Shown: positions 17,790 through 32,217, counted from the first letter of the stretch. The stretch: DNA of 64,000 nt from Komagataeibacter xylinus NBRC 15237 (GCF_001571345.1 NZ_BCTP01000001.1:1-64000); one strand, 5' to 3'. Notes: generated by a model from the letters alone, not told the origin. Numbers and translations: made by a program.

Positions 17790-18641
17790 ATGACCATGCC
17801 ACAACGCTCCCACGGGCTTGAGCCGCTGCGTGACACCATTGCGCGGCATGGGCTGGATGCACGCAAGGCGCTTGGGCAGCACTTCCTGCTTGATCCGGGC
17901 ATTACGGCACGGATCGCGGCCCTGGCGGGCGACCTTGCGGGGCAGCATGTGGTCGAAGTCGGCCCCGGCCCCGGCGGCCTGACCCGCGCGCTACTCGACA
18001 CGGAGGCGGCCGGCATCATTGCCGTCGAGGTCGATCCACGCGCGGTGGCGGTCATTACCGAGCTTGCGGCACACGCGCCGGAGCGGTTGCAGATCATCGA
18101 GGCGGATGCCATGCGCCGGGATCTTGCAACCCTGTGCCCCGCCCCGCGCCAGATCATTGCCAACCTGCCCTACAATGTGGGTACACCGCTGCTCGTAGGC
18201 TGGCTGCGACAGGCCCATGCATGGTCGCGCCTCACGCTCATGTTCCAGCAGGAAGTAGCCGAACGCATCTGCGCTGCCCCCGGCTCCGACCATTATGGCC
18301 GGCTGGGCGTGCTGGCGCAGTGGACATGCCGGTGCGGGGTCATGATGCATATTCCCCCCGGCGCCTTCTCGCCGCCGCCCAAGGTCCATTCCGCCGTGGT
18401 AGGGCTGGTCCCGCATGCGGAGCAGCCCGATCCCGCCCTGTTCCGCGCCATGGAGCAGGTTACGGCCGCAGCCTTCGGGCAGCGGCGCAAGATGCTGCGC
18501 GGGGCACTGAAGTCGATTGGCGGCGAAGCCCTTCTGGCCGAAGCGGGAATTGAGGGCAGCCGCCGGGCGGAAACGCTCGAGATCGCGGATTTCGACCGCC
18601 TCGCCCGCCTGCATGCCCGCCGCAGCGCCGCCGTAACCTGA
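17790..18641 (+). CDS. rsmA: 16S rRNA (adenine1518-N6/adenine1519-N6)-dimethyltransferase
   Basis: KsgA/RsmA dimethylates two adjacent adenines in helix 45 of 16S rRNA late in 30S assembly. The 283-aa product shows the N-terminal RKALGQHFLLD motif, the SAM-binding HVVEVGPGPGGLTRALLD, the acidic VEVDPRAVAV, the catalytic NLPYNVGTPLL motif, and the C-terminal helical domain (AFGQRRKMLRGALKS). It begins ATGACCATG at 17790, eight bases after surA, and ends the lpt-surA-rsmA run. A cloverleaf-like repeat begins five bases after its stop and probably ends the transcript. Confidence 0.96.
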   Translation: MTMPQRSHGLEPLRDTIARHGLDARKALGQHFLLDPGITARIAALAGDLAGQHVVEVGPGPGGLTRALLDTEAAGIIAVEVDPRAVAVITELAAHAPERLQIIEADAMRRDLATLCPAPRQIIANLPYNVGTPLLVGWLRQAHAWSRLTLMFQQEVAERICAAPGSDHYGRLGVLAQWTCRCGVMMHIPPGAFSPPPKVHSAVVGLVPHAEQPDPALFRAMEQVTAAAFGQRRKMLRGALKSIGGEALLAEAGIEGSRRAETLEIADFDRLARLHARRSAAVT

Positions 18642-18645
18642 AGAG

Positions 18646-18730
18646 ATAAAAGTTTTTGGTGAAGCTTTTTTCAAAAAGCTTCAAAAGAACGCCGCCTTTT
18701 TGAAAAAAGGCGGCACCCAAAAACTTTTAT
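18646..18730. repeat. Cloverleaf-like intergenic repeat, copy A
   Basis: An 85-base element. The outer arms ATAAAAGTTTTTGG and CCCAAAAACTTTTAT pair with each other. Inside are two perfect hairpins: GAAGCTTTTT with AAAAAGCTTC, and GCCGCCTTTTT with AAAAAGGCGGC, each with a two-base loop. It lies between the convergent rsmA and cfa genes, five bases from the rsmA stop, and probably terminates transcription in both directions. This is the best-formed of six copies in the window. Confidence 0.9.
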
Positions 18731-18752
18731 TCTTTATCTATTATTTCCCTGC

Positions 18753-19976
18753 TTATGCCGCACTTTCCACCCGCTGCCCCCGCGCCATCATGTAATCACG
18801 CGCCAGCGGCAGGGCATCGATTTCACGCGAGAGCGTGAGCTGGAAGTTCATGTGCCCCTGCACGCGAAACGCCAGTTCCGACACCACCAGATAGAACTCG
18901 AACATGCGGCAGAAACGCTCGTCATACAGCCGGGCGATCTGCGCGCGCCGCGCATTGAAGCGGGTGCGCCAGTGGGCAATGGTGCGGGCGTAATGCAGGC
19001 GCCATATCTCGCAATCAGCCAGCCACAGCCCGGCATGCTCAACCGCCCCCACCACCTCGCTCACGGCGGGGGAATAGCCACCGGGAAAGATGTAGCGGTC
19101 AATCCACGGGTTGGTCACGCCCGGCCCTTCCCTGCGGCCGATGGCGTGCAGCACCATCACGCCATCAGGCCGGAGCACGCGGCGCATGGTGGCAAAAAAG
19201 GCAGGGTAATGCGCCACCCCCACATGCTCGAACATGCCGACTGAAATGATCCGGTCATACTGCCGGGCAACAGCGCGGTAATCGAGCAGCTCGAAGCGCA
19301 GCCTGCCCTCCAGCCCGGCTGCATGCGCCCGGCCCCGGGCAATGTGCAACTGCTCGCGCGAGAGCGTGATGCCGGTGACATACGCGCCGTAATCACGCGC
19401 CAGCGTCAGCCCCAGGCCACCCCAGCCACAGCCTACATCCAGCACGCTCATGCCGGGGCGGTGCAGGTGCAGCTTGGCGGCGAGATGATGCTTCTTGGCG
19501 GCCTGCGCCTCGGCCAGCGTTTCGTGCCCGGTGGGGAAGTAGCCGCAGGAATACTGCATGTCCTCATCAAGGAAATGCCGGTACAGCTTGCTGTCCAGGT
19601 CATAATGGTGGGCGACATTGCGCCGGGCGCGGCCCCGGGTGTTATTTTGCAGCCATGACCGCGCCATGAAGCGCAGGGTGGAGAACACGCGCTCTCCCGC
19701 CGGGCTGCGCTCCATCACGTTGCGCATGAGCACATGCATCAGCTCATACAGCGTGCAACCCACGGGGTATAACGTGCCCGCCATGTAGGCCTCACCCACC
19801 TTCAGCGCGGGGTCGAGCAGCAGGGCACGCGCGGTCGCCGTATCGGCAAGGCGCATGGCAGCCTGCGGGCCGGGCCTGCCTGCGTAGCTGCGCCGGTCTC
19901 CATCAGGGTAATAGACCTCGAGCCGGCCTGATGTAATGAAATGGGCGAAAGCCCGGTCCAGCAGTACAGGCGCCAT
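18753..19976 (-). CDS. cfa: Cyclopropane-fatty-acyl-phospholipid synthase
   Basis: Transfers a methylene group from SAM to double bonds of membrane phospholipid acyl chains, a stress adaptation to acid or ethanol. The 407-aa product has the CFA layout: an N-terminal lipid-binding domain; the entry to the catalytic domain NVAHHYDLDSKLYRHFLDED with MQYSCGYF; the SAM motif MSVLDVGCGWGGLGLTLA; ISVGMFEHVG with the catalytic Glu; and HAIGRREGP and DRYIFPGGY. The length fits E. coli Cfa (382). It is a single gene on the minus strand, convergent with rsmA and upstream of the rplI terminator. Confidence 0.95.
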   Translation of the reverse strand: MAPVLLDRAFAHFITSGRLEVYYPDGDRRSYAGRPGPQAAMRLADTATARALLLDPALKVGEAYMAGTLYPVGCTLYELMHVLMRNVMERSPAGERVFSTLRFMARSWLQNNTRGRARRNVAHHYDLDSKLYRHFLDEDMQYSCGYFPTGHETLAEAQAAKKHHLAAKLHLHRPGMSVLDVGCGWGGLGLTLARDYGAYVTGITLSREQLHIARGRAHAAGLEGRLRFELLDYRAVARQYDRIISVGMFEHVGVAHYPAFFATMRRVLRPDGVMVLHAIGRREGPGVTNPWIDRYIFPGGYSPAVSEVVGAVEHAGLWLADCEIWRLHYARTIAHWRTRFNARRAQIARLYDERFCRMFEFYLVVSELAFRVQGHMNFQLTLSREIDALPLARDYMMARGQRVESAA

Positions 19977-20018
19977 CGGTCTTCTCCCCGCATGCCTTTT
20001 GCTGCAACCCGAACGGCA

Positions 20019-20050
20019 AAAGCCCGGAAGAGTTTCCTCTTCCGGGCTTT
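20019..20050 (-). terminator. Terminator of the rpsF-rpsR-rplI operon
   Basis: On the minus strand a perfect 14-bp stem, AAAGCCCGGAAGAG with CTCTTCCGGGCTTT, is closed by a GAAA tetraloop and ends in a short run of T. It begins 46 bases after the rplI stop. Confidence 0.85.
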
Positions 20051-20096
20051 CACAACCAGTCCAGTCCCCCGCGAAGCGGGCGACGGATCAGGTCAG

Positions 20097-20687
20097 TCAG
20101 ACAGCCGGGGTTTCCTCGATGGCGGTCTCTTCCGAAACTTCGCCCTCGGTTACCACGCCTTCGTCAGCCAGTGTGGGTTCGTCGTCGATATCAACGCCGA
20201 TTTCCTCGCCACGGGCCTGACGCTCTGCTTCTTCCTCAGAGCGGGCAACGTTCACGGTCACCTGCATGGACACTTCCGGGTGCAGGGCAACGCTGACGTC
20301 ATACAGGCCAAGCTGCTTGATCGGCTCGGGCAGGATCACCTGGTTGCGGGTGATGGTCAGGCCGGCCTTGGTCGCCGCTTCAGCGATGTCGCGGGTCGTG
20401 ACCGAACCATACAGGCTGCCGCTGTCGCCTGCCTGACGGATCAGGATGACCGACAGGCCGTGCATGCGCTCGGAAAGGCGCTCGGCCTCCTCGCGGTTCT
20501 TGAGGTTCTGGGCCTCAAGCTGCACGCGCTCACGCTCGAAGCGCTCGCGGTTATGCGCGTTGGCGCGGATCGCCTTGCCCTGGGGCAGCAGGAAGTTACG
20601 GGCATAGCCCGGCTTCACCGTGACGATCTCGCCCATCTGGCCCAGCTTCTCGACGCGCTGGAGCAGGATGAGTTCTACTGCGGACAT
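20097..20687 (-). CDS. rplI: 50S ribosomal protein L9
   Basis: L9 binds 23S rRNA near the L1 stalk. The product begins [20 protein letters not shown] and continues [18 protein letters not shown], the L9 N-terminal signature. A long connecting helix follows, and then a C-terminal domain ([14 protein letters not shown]). At 196 residues it exceeds the usual 150. The extra tail from about residue 155 is strongly acidic ([20 protein letters not shown] onward) and is not part of the canonical fold. It is the last gene of rpsF-rpsR-rplI and has a strong terminator. Confidence 0.96.
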   Translation of the reverse strand: MSAVELILLQRVEKLGQMGEIVTVKPGYARNFLLPQGKAIRANAHNRERFERERVQLEAQNLKNREEAERLSERMHGLSVILIRQAGDSGSLYGSVTTRDIAEAATKAGLTITRNQVILPEPIKQLGLYDVSVALHPEVSMQVTVNVARSEEEAERQARGEEIGVDIDDEPTLADEGVVTEGEVSEETAIEETPAV

Positions 20688-20700
20688 GATTCTGCCTCCC

Positions 20701-20976
20701 TCAGCTTACAATGTAGGGCAGCAAAGCCAGGAAACGCGCACGCTTGATGGCCTGGGCCAGTTCACGCTGCTTCTTGGCGGAGACTGCCGTGATGCGGCTG
20801 GGAACGATCTTGCCACGCTCGGACAGGAAGCGGCTCAGCAGGCGCACGTCCTTGTAGTCGATCTTCGGCGCGTTGGGGCCGGAGAACGGGCAGGACTTGC
20901 GGCGACGGTAGAACGGACGGCGCGCGCCAACCGCAACGCGGCGGGCGGCGGGGTTGATCTCGGTGGTTTCAGACAT
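20701..20976 (-). CDS. rpsR: 30S ribosomal protein S18
   Basis: A 91-aa small-subunit protein. The family core is plain: [15 protein letters not shown], the helix [20 protein letters not shown], then [20 protein letters not shown] and [10 protein letters not shown]. The Cys in CPFSG is the conserved S18 cysteine. S18 forms a heterodimer with S6, whose gene lies six bases upstream; L9 follows after 13 bases. This is the standard bacterial operon. Confidence 0.97.
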   Translation of the reverse strand: MSETTEINPAARRVAVGARRPFYRRRKSCPFSGPNAPKIDYKDVRLLSRFLSERGKIVPSRITAVSAKKQRELAQAIKRARFLALLPYIVS

Positions 20977-20982
20977 CAGCTC

Positions 20983-21468
20983 TTACTCCGCTTCGGCGCT
21001 GGCAGTGGCGTTGGCGCGCTGCTGTTCTTCACGCTCGTTACGGGCGCGGAACTCCTCGCGGTCATCGAAATTGCGGCGCGTGCCACGACCGCTCTCGAAA
21101 CGGCCGGTGGGCTTGGGCCCACGGAAGCCACGCTCACGCTCGTCACCCTTGCGCGACAGGATGACCGAGGGAGCCTCGTCGATCTCGTCGATGCGCAGGG
21201 TCAGGACGCGCAGGATATCTTCGTTCAGGCCGAGCTGGCGCTCGATTTCCTTGACCGCGGCAGAAGGCGCATCAAGGCCGAGGAGCATGTAATGGCCCTT
21301 GCGGTTCTTCTTGATACGGTAAGCCAGCGTGCGCAGGCCCCAGTATTCGCGCTTCTTGATGGAGCCGGATTCGGCTTCCAGATAGGTGGCGATGCCATCA
21401 GCAATGGCTTCGACCTGCTGCTGCGACACGTCATTACGTGCAATCAGCACGGTTTCATACAACGGCAT
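20983..21468 (-). CDS. rpsF: 30S ribosomal protein S6
   Basis: First gene of the rpsF-rpsR-rplI operon, with AGGGAG just before the ATG. The ferredoxin-like S6 core spans residues 1-100 (MPLYETVLIARNDVSQQQVE, WGLRTLAYRIKKNRKGHY, LRVLTLRIDEI). A charged tail follows to residue 161, rich in Arg, Glu and Gly (RGFRGPKPTGRFESGRGTRR). C-terminal extensions of S6 are common in alphaproteobacteria. No internal promoter or zasA-type gene separates the three cistrons. Confidence 0.97.
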   Translation of the reverse strand: MPLYETVLIARNDVSQQQVEAIADGIATYLEAESGSIKKREYWGLRTLAYRIKKNRKGHYMLLGLDAPSAAVKEIERQLGLNEDILRVLTLRIDEIDEAPSVILSRKGDERERGFRGPKPTGRFESGRGTRRNFDDREEFRARNEREEQQRANATASAEAE

Positions 21469-21580
21469 TGGAACTCCCTTCGGATCGCTTCAACCCCCGC
21501 ATGGACGGACACGGTCCGCCATGTTGCCCATAGGGCACGGGTATAGCCGGGGGCGATGCCACGCACCCGGCAGGGAAGGA

Positions 21581-21602
21581 GCGGGTTGAAACACAAACCC
21601 GC
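21581..21602. terminator. Weak hairpin after the hypothetical gene at 21628
   Basis: A 7-bp stem, GCGGGTT with AACCCGC, with an 8-base loop lies 26 bases beyond the stop of the minus-strand gene and upstream of rpsF. It has no T run, so it may be a Rho-assisted or incidental hairpin. Confidence 0.3.
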
Positions 21603-21627
21603 CCCACACACAAGGAAAAAGTACGGT

Positions 21628-22182
21628 TTACTTCGGATCTTTCGGCGCCAGCCACATGAAGACCGGCTCGGGCGAGACCAGTTGCGGCTCGTCATGGCGG
21701 AACCCCGTAACCGACTTGACCACCGCAAGCGGCACATCAAGCATCGGGCTACTGCCCTGCACCGTGCCCTGATCCATCATGGCGCGGGTGGCGGCAAAGG
21801 CCGCCTTGTGCAGCGCGGGCACGGCGGGCGGCGCCTCGCCACGTATCTCGAGCGCAAGCATCTCTCCCCCGCGCCCGTCATGCACCACGCTCCAGCGTTC
21901 CTCGCCCGCCTCATAGCCCTGGGCCTGGCTGACGGGGTCGACGCTCCCAACATCGCATGTGACCAGCCTGCCCTCGCGCACCAGGGTCTTGCGGTCATAT
22001 TCGGCCAGAAGCCCGCTGTCGTTATCGACGCGGATGACAAACCACCCGTTGGGCAGGTCGGCTATGGCATAAGGCGCCTCACCAGCCGGGTCCGGCGTGC
22101 CGGTGTCACGCAGGCCAAGCGCATCGATCAGGGCAGCCCGATCAACGCCGTGGAATTTGTAATAGGATACGTCGAACTCCAT
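21628..22182 (-). CDS. Conserved-looking hypothetical protein
   Basis: A 184-residue soluble acidic product starting MEFDVSYYKFHGVDRAALID. It has no signal peptide, membrane span or metal motif. The central part alternates strands and turns (GWFVIRVDNDSGLLAEYDRK, RWSVVHDGRGGEMLALEIRG), and the C-terminal part is Pro-rich (SPEPVFMWLAPKDPK). Codon use matches the genome, so it is probably real. I recognise no family. It has its own small upstream gap and lies between rpsF and the GNAT gene, with no clear functional link to either. Confidence 0.75.
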   Translation of the reverse strand: MEFDVSYYKFHGVDRAALIDALGLRDTGTPDPAGEAPYAIADLPNGWFVIRVDNDSGLLAEYDRKTLVREGRLVTCDVGSVDPVSQAQGYEAGEERWSVVHDGRGGEMLALEIRGEAPPAVPALHKAAFAATRAMMDQGTVQGSSPMLDVPLAVVKSVTGFRHDEPQLVSPEPVFMWLAPKDPK

Positions 22183-22275
22183 TTCCCTCTCTCCAATTAT
22201 GGGACAGGAGGGAAATGGTAACGGTTTCGTGTTATAACAATATCTGAGATACTATTTTTATGCGCATGCCTGCAT

Positions 22276-22867
22276 TCAGGCCAGCCGCAGCCGCGCGGGC
22301 GGCACAAGGCCGAGCGCATGCGGGATGGTCCAGACCTCATGCAGGGTGCGCACCTTGCGAAAGCCCGCCCGCAGGTAATTGGGCAGGGCACGCGGATGAT
22401 CGGCCGAGCAGGTATTGACCCTGAGCACGGCAGGCCGCAGCCCCCAGGCCCGCGCCACCATGTTGTGCAGGAAGGCCTGCCCCACCCCACGCCCGATCCA
22501 TGCGGGCAGCAGGCCGAAATAGGCGATGTTCACGTCCGGCGCGTAGCGGCTGTCGAGTTCGCAGAAACCGGCAGGCTCGCTGCCATCATAAAGCACATGC
22601 ACGGCAATGCCGGGGCCACAGAGCAGGCGGGCAAGCTCGGCATCGGGCATGACGCGGCGCAGCCACCAGCAATAATCCTGCCCGACCGCATCATACAGGG
22701 CGCGGTACCAGGCCACGCCGGGGCGGAAGGTCTGGTGGATGCTGTAGCCCGGCGGCAGCGCCGGGGGGATTCCCGGTGGCGGACGGTCCATGCACAGGAA
22801 CGTCACATCCACCCCGATCCGTGTTCCGCCCCCCTCCGGCGCGTTGCGGCCGGGGGCATATGGAACC

Positions 22868-22881
<14 letters not shown>
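22276..22881 (-). CDS. GNAT-family N-acetyltransferase
   Basis: The 201-aa product has the GNAT fold. The acetyl-CoA pyrophosphate loop is seen in [19 protein letters not shown] (Q/RxxGxG/A pattern), preceded by the beta-4 strand [11 protein letters not shown] and followed by [23 protein letters not shown], a typical motif-B end. The acceptor substrate is unknown. The start at 22881 overlaps the rpoD end by 14 bases on the same strand, so translation may be coupled to rpoD. Confidence 0.85.
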
Positions 22882-24847
<1,966 letters not shown>

Positions 24848-25067
24848 GCCCGATCAATCCCTACCCAGCAAATCCGTTTACAAGCGTGCGCCCAAACCGG
24901 CCCGCGCACAGGGGCCGCGCCCTTTGTCCTGCCCCCTTCATGCTCCGGGACAGGATACGGCCAATCATACCGTTTTCATCTGCATTTGTCTGGTGCAGGT
25001 GGTCGATAACATGGTCGAAGTCAAGGGCACGCGCCCCCCATTTCATTCAATCGGCCCATTTTCCGCC

Positions 25068-26861
25068 TCATTCCTCCTCCTCATCGCCGCCGCGGCGCAG
25101 GGCGTCGAGGGCCAGCAGGCGGGTGCGCAGGCTGTTCCATTGCGCTTCATCGGGCGTGCCCGCGCACAGGCGCTCGGTGTCGGCGCGCAGTTCGGCGGCG
25201 AAGCGCTCCACGTCAAGCAGCCCGTAGAAATGCCACCACTCCTGCACGGGGTCGGTGTCAAACAGGTCGGCATCCGCGGCCTGGCCCCGCCGCCCGCGCG
25301 TGGCATCCACGCGCTGGCGCACATCGGCAAGGCCCGCTTCGGCCAGCCGGGACGCGAGTTCATCCGCATCGGGCAGTTCGCCATTGCGGTCATACAGGTC
25401 GAGCAGTTCCTCGCGCAGGGCGGCGAGGTCGGGGGGCAGCGCAAGGCTGCAATAGGCGTCCTGCACCGCGTCAAGCACGCTGGGCTGCTCAAGCAGGATG
25501 GCGCTGAGAATGCACTGGCGCTGCAGGTCGGCGGCCATGGGGGCGACCGGAGCCGTGGCCACAGGCACCCGTTTCGCGCCGCCGCGCCCATCGCGGCGAA
25601 AGGTCTGGAAAAAGCTGTCGAGCAGGGTCGAGCGATATTCGGCGGCCAGCGTCTTGTCAGGGATGAGGGCCGCCACCGCCACGAGCCTGCGCCGCAGGGC
25701 CGCGCGCTGCTCGGGGCCGGGGTCGCGCACGCCCTCGCTCATCAGCCCGAACAGGACCTGCCCCATCGGGCGCGCGCCCTCGATCATGGTGGCCATGGCG
25801 GCGCTGCCATGGCGGCGCACGAGGCTGTCGGGGTCTTCACCTTCGGGCAGGGTGCAAAAGCGCAGCGTGCGCTCGACATTGAGCAGCGGCAGCGCGGTCT
25901 CCGCCGCCTTCACCGCCGCGCGCTGGCCCGCGCCATCGCCATCAAAGCACAGCACGGGGGCGGGCGCGACCAGCCACAGCGCCTCGAGCTGCTCGGTGGT
26001 GAGCGCCGTGCCCAGCGGGGCGACCGCGCCATGAAAGCCTGCCTGATGCAGCGCGATCACATCCATGTAGCCTTCAACCACCAGCAGCTCGGCCCCTGCC
26101 CCGCTGCCACGCACGCCCTCGCGCGCGCGGTCGAGGCCGAACAGCACCCGGCGCTTGGAGAAGATCGCGGTCTCCGGCCCGTTGAGGTATTTGGGCTGGC
26201 CATCGCCCAGAATGCGCCCGCCAAACGAGACCAGCCGCCCGCGCCGGTCACGGATGGGAAAGGTCACGCGGTTGAAGAACAGTTCGCGCTGGGGCGCGCC
26301 ATTTTCATCGGCGCGCATCACCCCCGCATCACGCAGCATGGCGGGTGTTATGTCGAGCCTGGCCATTTCGGCCACCAGTTCGCCCCGCCCGGCGCCCGAC
26401 CAGCCCAGGCCGAAGGCGGTTATGGTGTCATCGCTCAGGCCACGGCCCCGCAGGTAGGCCAGCCCCTCGCGCCCTTCGGGTTCATGCAGGCGGCGCTGCC
26501 ATGACTGCTGCACGGCCTCGAGCACATCGCCAAGGGTGCGGGCCTGCTCGGCACGTTCGCGCTGCACCGGGTCGGGCTTTGGCATGTCCATGCCCGCCGC
26601 CGTGGCCAGTTCCTCCACCGCCTCGGGGAAGGAGCGGCCCTCGCTCTGCATGACAAACGTAATGACGTCGCCATGCGCCTGACAGCCAAAGCAGTGGTAG
26701 TGGTCGTCATAGACGTAGAACGATGGCGTCTTTTCCCCGTGGAAGGGGCAGCACGCCTTCCAGTGCTTCCCCGAGCGCACCAGCTTGGTGCGCCGCCCGA
26801 TGACGGGGGCGATGGGCGTGCGGGCACGCAGTTCGTCAAGGAATGCGGGGTCAAGCGCCAT
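25068..26861 (-). CDS. dnaG: DNA primase
   Basis: Synthesises RNA primers at the replication fork. Length is 597 aa. The N-terminal CHC2 zinc ribbon is complete (CCPFHGEKTPSFYVYDDHYH then CFGC), and the TOPRIM domain contains LLVVEGYMDVIALHQAG and LCFDGDGAGQRAAVKAAE with its Glu and Asp metal ligands. The catalytic entry domain and a divergent C-terminal helicase-interaction domain follow. It lies 22 bases after yqeY. The 220 bases between dnaG and rpoD hold no gene and presumably an rpoD promoter, but I could not pick a convincing -35/-10 pair. Confidence 0.97.
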   Translation of the reverse strand: MALDPAFLDELRARTPIAPVIGRRTKLVRSGKHWKACCPFHGEKTPSFYVYDDHYHCFGCQAHGDVITFVMQSEGRSFPEAVEELATAAGMDMPKPDPVQRERAEQARTLGDVLEAVQQSWQRRLHEPEGREGLAYLRGRGLSDDTITAFGLGWSGAGRGELVAEMARLDITPAMLRDAGVMRADENGAPQRELFFNRVTFPIRDRRGRLVSFGGRILGDGQPKYLNGPETAIFSKRRVLFGLDRAREGVRGSGAGAELLVVEGYMDVIALHQAGFHGAVAPLGTALTTEQLEALWLVAPAPVLCFDGDGAGQRAAVKAAETALPLLNVERTLRFCTLPEGEDPDSLVRRHGSAAMATMIEGARPMGQVLFGLMSEGVRDPGPEQRAALRRRLVAVAALIPDKTLAAEYRSTLLDSFFQTFRRDGRGGAKRVPVATAPVAPMAADLQRQCILSAILLEQPSVLDAVQDAYCSLALPPDLAALREELLDLYDRNGELPDADELASRLAEAGLADVRQRVDATRGRRGQAADADLFDTDPVQEWWHFYGLLDVERFAAELRADTERLCAGTPDEAQWNSLRTRLLALDALRRGGDEEEE

Positions 26862-26883
26862 CGTTACATGGACTCCGGCGTGA

Positions 26884-27342
26884 TCAGGCCGAAAGCCGCG
26901 CGCGCACGACCGCCGATGCGCTGGCCGGGTTCAGTGCTGCGCCAAACTGCTCCTTGAGTGCTGCCATGACCTTGCCCATGTCCTTCATGGAGGTGGCATC
27001 GGTGCGCTCGATCGCTTCGCGCACGGCCGCCTCGATAGTGGCGTCATCCAGATCGGGGGGCAGGTAGTCGCGGATGATCGCGATCTCGGCCTCTTCCTTT
27101 TCGGCCAGTTCGGGGCGGCCGCCCTTGAGGTACATCGCCGCCGATTCCGTGCGGGACTTGATCATGCCACGCAGCATGGAAATCACTGCCTCATCGCTCA
27201 CCTGGTCCTCGCCCTTGGCGCGGCCTGCGATATCGACATCCTTCAGCTTTGCCGTAATCATGCGGATGGCGCCGACCTTTTCGCTCTGACCAGCCTTCAT
27301 GGCGGTTTTCAGGTCATCCATGAAACGTGCGCGCAGGGACAT
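26884..27342 (-). CDS. GatB/YqeY domain protein
   Basis: A 152-aa protein made entirely of the YqeY domain, the helical tRNA-interacting module also found at the GatB C terminus. Recognisable segments are MSLRARFMDDLKTAMKAGQS, KSRTESAAMYLKGGRPELAE, EEAEIAIIRDYLPPDLDD, and the closing GKVMAALKEQFGAALNPASA. Its exact function is unknown; it is often found beside dnaG and rpoD. ATG 27342 has GAGGAG eight bases upstream and is preferred to the longer open frame to 27447. It is divergent from carA across the dyad-rich region. Confidence 0.9.
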   Translation of the reverse strand: MSLRARFMDDLKTAMKAGQSEKVGAIRMITAKLKDVDIAGRAKGEDQVSDEAVISMLRGMIKSRTESAAMYLKGGRPELAEKEEAEIAIIRDYLPPDLDDATIEAAVREAIERTDATSMKDMGKVMAALKEQFGAALNPASASAVVRARLSA

Positions 27343-27392
27343 GCTGTCAACTCCTCTGCCCGGCGGGAGGGCACGATGCCCCCTTGCATGCC

Positions 27393-27458
27393 GGGAATAA
27401 TTTTCCCAATGTCTCGGTATAAGGGTATGTGGGAATTTTCTTCCCAATTACCAGAGAC
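27393..27458 (+). promoter_or_regulatory. Paired dyads between yqeY and HTH-carA
   Basis: Two copies of GGGAA-N5-TTCCC followed by CAAT occur at 27393-27407 and 27431-27445, 38 bases apart. The second sits inside a larger imperfect inverted repeat, GTCTCGGTA (27411-27419) and TACCAGAGAC (27449-27458). A possible -10 TATAAG (27418-27423) lies between the two dyads; no strong -35 is visible. The arrangement looks like an operator overlapping the carAB promoter. The obvious candidate ligand is the HTH domain fused to CarA just downstream, but this is inference. Confidence 0.55.
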
Positions 27459-27494
27459 GCTGTTAGGCAATACTCCCGGAAGGGACATCATCCA

Positions 27495-28892
27495 ATGCCG
27501 ATGACGATAGAAAACATTATCGAACGCCTTGGCGGGGCCGAACAGGCCGCGAAGCTGGCTGGCGTCAGCACCGAGGCCATTCGCAAATGGCGGCAGGCCC
27601 GCGCCATTCCGCCCAAGCACTGGACCACCGTGCTGCGCGCCACCGGCCTGTCACTGTCCGACCTGCAACCCGCTACAGAATCCGACCGACCGGAGCCCCC
27701 GATGAGCACGTCAAACCCGATCGCACCGGCCGACAGGCCCAAAGCTGCGACAGCCGCCCTGATCCTGGCCGATGGCACCATCCTGTGGGGGCGCGGATTC
27801 GGCGCGTACAGCACAGAGCGCGCGCTGGGCGAGATCTGCTTTTCCACCGGCATGACCGGCTACCAGGAAACGCTGACCGACCCCTCCTTTGCAGGCCAGA
27901 TCATCACCTTCACCTTCCCCCATATCGGCAATACCGGCACCACGCCGGAGGATGATGAAGCCACCGCCATCAACGCCCGCGCGCTGGTGGTGAAGGAAGA
28001 CCTGACCGCGCCCGCCAACTGGCGCGCGACCGAATCGCTCGATGCATGGCTCAAGGCGCAGAACGTGCCGGGCATCTGTGGCATCGACACCCGCGCCATC
28101 ACGCGCCGCATCCGCGAAGGTGGCCCACAGACGGCCATCGTGGCCTACCCCGCCGATGGCCAGTTCGACATCGCGGCCCTGCAGGCGCAAGCCCGTGCGT
28201 GGCCGGGGCTGGAGGGCATGGATCTGGCGCGTGAAGTGACCTGCGCCAGGCCTTACGCGTGGAGCGAGGGCGTGTGGCAGTGGCCGCATGGCACCGCCCC
28301 CCTGCCCGCCAAGCGCCGCAAGGTGGTGGCCGTTGATTATGGCGCCAAGCGCAACATCCTGCGCTGCCTGGCCTCGGCTGGCTGCGACGTGACCGTGGTG
28401 CCCGCCACCGCCACGGCGGAGGAAATCCTCGCCCTCGACCCCGCAGGCGTGTTCCTGTCCAACGGGCCGGGCGACCCGGCGGCGACCGCCAGCTATGCCG
28501 TGCCTGCCATCAAAGGCGTGCTCGAGGCGGGCAAGCCGCTCTTTGGCATCTGCCTTGGCCACCAGCTCCTGGCCCTTGCGCTGGGTGCGAAAACCTACAA
28601 GCTGACGCGTGGCCACCGGGGTGCGAACCAGCCGGTGAAAGACCTTGAAACCGGCAAGGTGGAGATCACCAGCCAGAACCACGGCTTCGCGGTGGATGAC
28701 AAGTCGCTGCCCGCTGACGTGCGCGCCACCCATACCAGCCTGTTTGATGGCTCGAACGAGGGCATCGCCACCAGCCGCTACCCGGCGTTCTCGGTGCAGT
28801 ACCACCCCGAGGCCAGCCCCGGCCCGTCAGACAGCCACTACCTGTTCCGCCGTTTTGTCGACCTGATCGACACCACAACCAAGACCGCGTGA
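27495..28892 (+). CDS. carA: Carbamoyl-phosphate synthase small subunit with N-terminal HTH domain
   Basis: CarA supplies ammonia from glutamine to CarB for arginine and pyrimidine synthesis. From ATG 27495 (GGAAGGGA upstream) the product has 465 residues. Residues 1-60 form a Cro-like helix-turn-helix ([20 protein letters not shown], then [16 protein letters not shown]) not present in classical CarA. Residue 70 on ([12 protein letters not shown]) is CarA proper: [33 protein letters not shown], the nucleophile in [22 protein letters not shown] and [14 protein letters not shown] recall NCBI naming a related module carph-isopro, because it occurs fused to CarA and isopropylmalate isomerase. An internal start at 27702 could make an HTH-free form. 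Confidence 0.95.
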   Translation: MPMTIENIIERLGGAEQAAKLAGVSTEAIRKWRQARAIPPKHWTTVLRATGLSLSDLQPATESDRPEPPMSTSNPIAPADRPKAATAALILADGTILWGRGFGAYSTERALGEICFSTGMTGYQETLTDPSFAGQIITFTFPHIGNTGTTPEDDEATAINARALVVKEDLTAPANWRATESLDAWLKAQNVPGICGIDTRAITRRIREGGPQTAIVAYPADGQFDIAALQAQARAWPGLEGMDLAREVTCARPYAWSEGVWQWPHGTAPLPAKRRKVVAVDYGAKRNILRCLASAGCDVTVVPATATAEEILALDPAGVFLSNGPGDPAATASYAVPAIKGVLEAGKPLFGICLGHQLLALALGAKTYKLTRGHRGANQPVKDLETGKVEITSQNHGFAVDDKSLPADVRATHTSLFDGSNEGIATSRYPAFSVQYHPEASPGPSDSHYLFRRFVDLIDTTTKTA

Positions 28893-28905
28893 AAGCCGAC
28901 CCGAC

Positions 28906-32160
<3,255 letters not shown>

Positions 32161-32217
32161 GCGCATCGCCACGACGCGGGCGGTCTGCTGGTCCCTGGGC
32201 TGGCAGGCTGCCCGCGT

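Noticed and set aside
24848-25067. A gene or clear promoter in the dnaG-rpoD gap
   Set aside because: No frame with a credible start and codon use. A TTGACT-like -35 (minus strand, near 25025) has no -10 at proper spacing.
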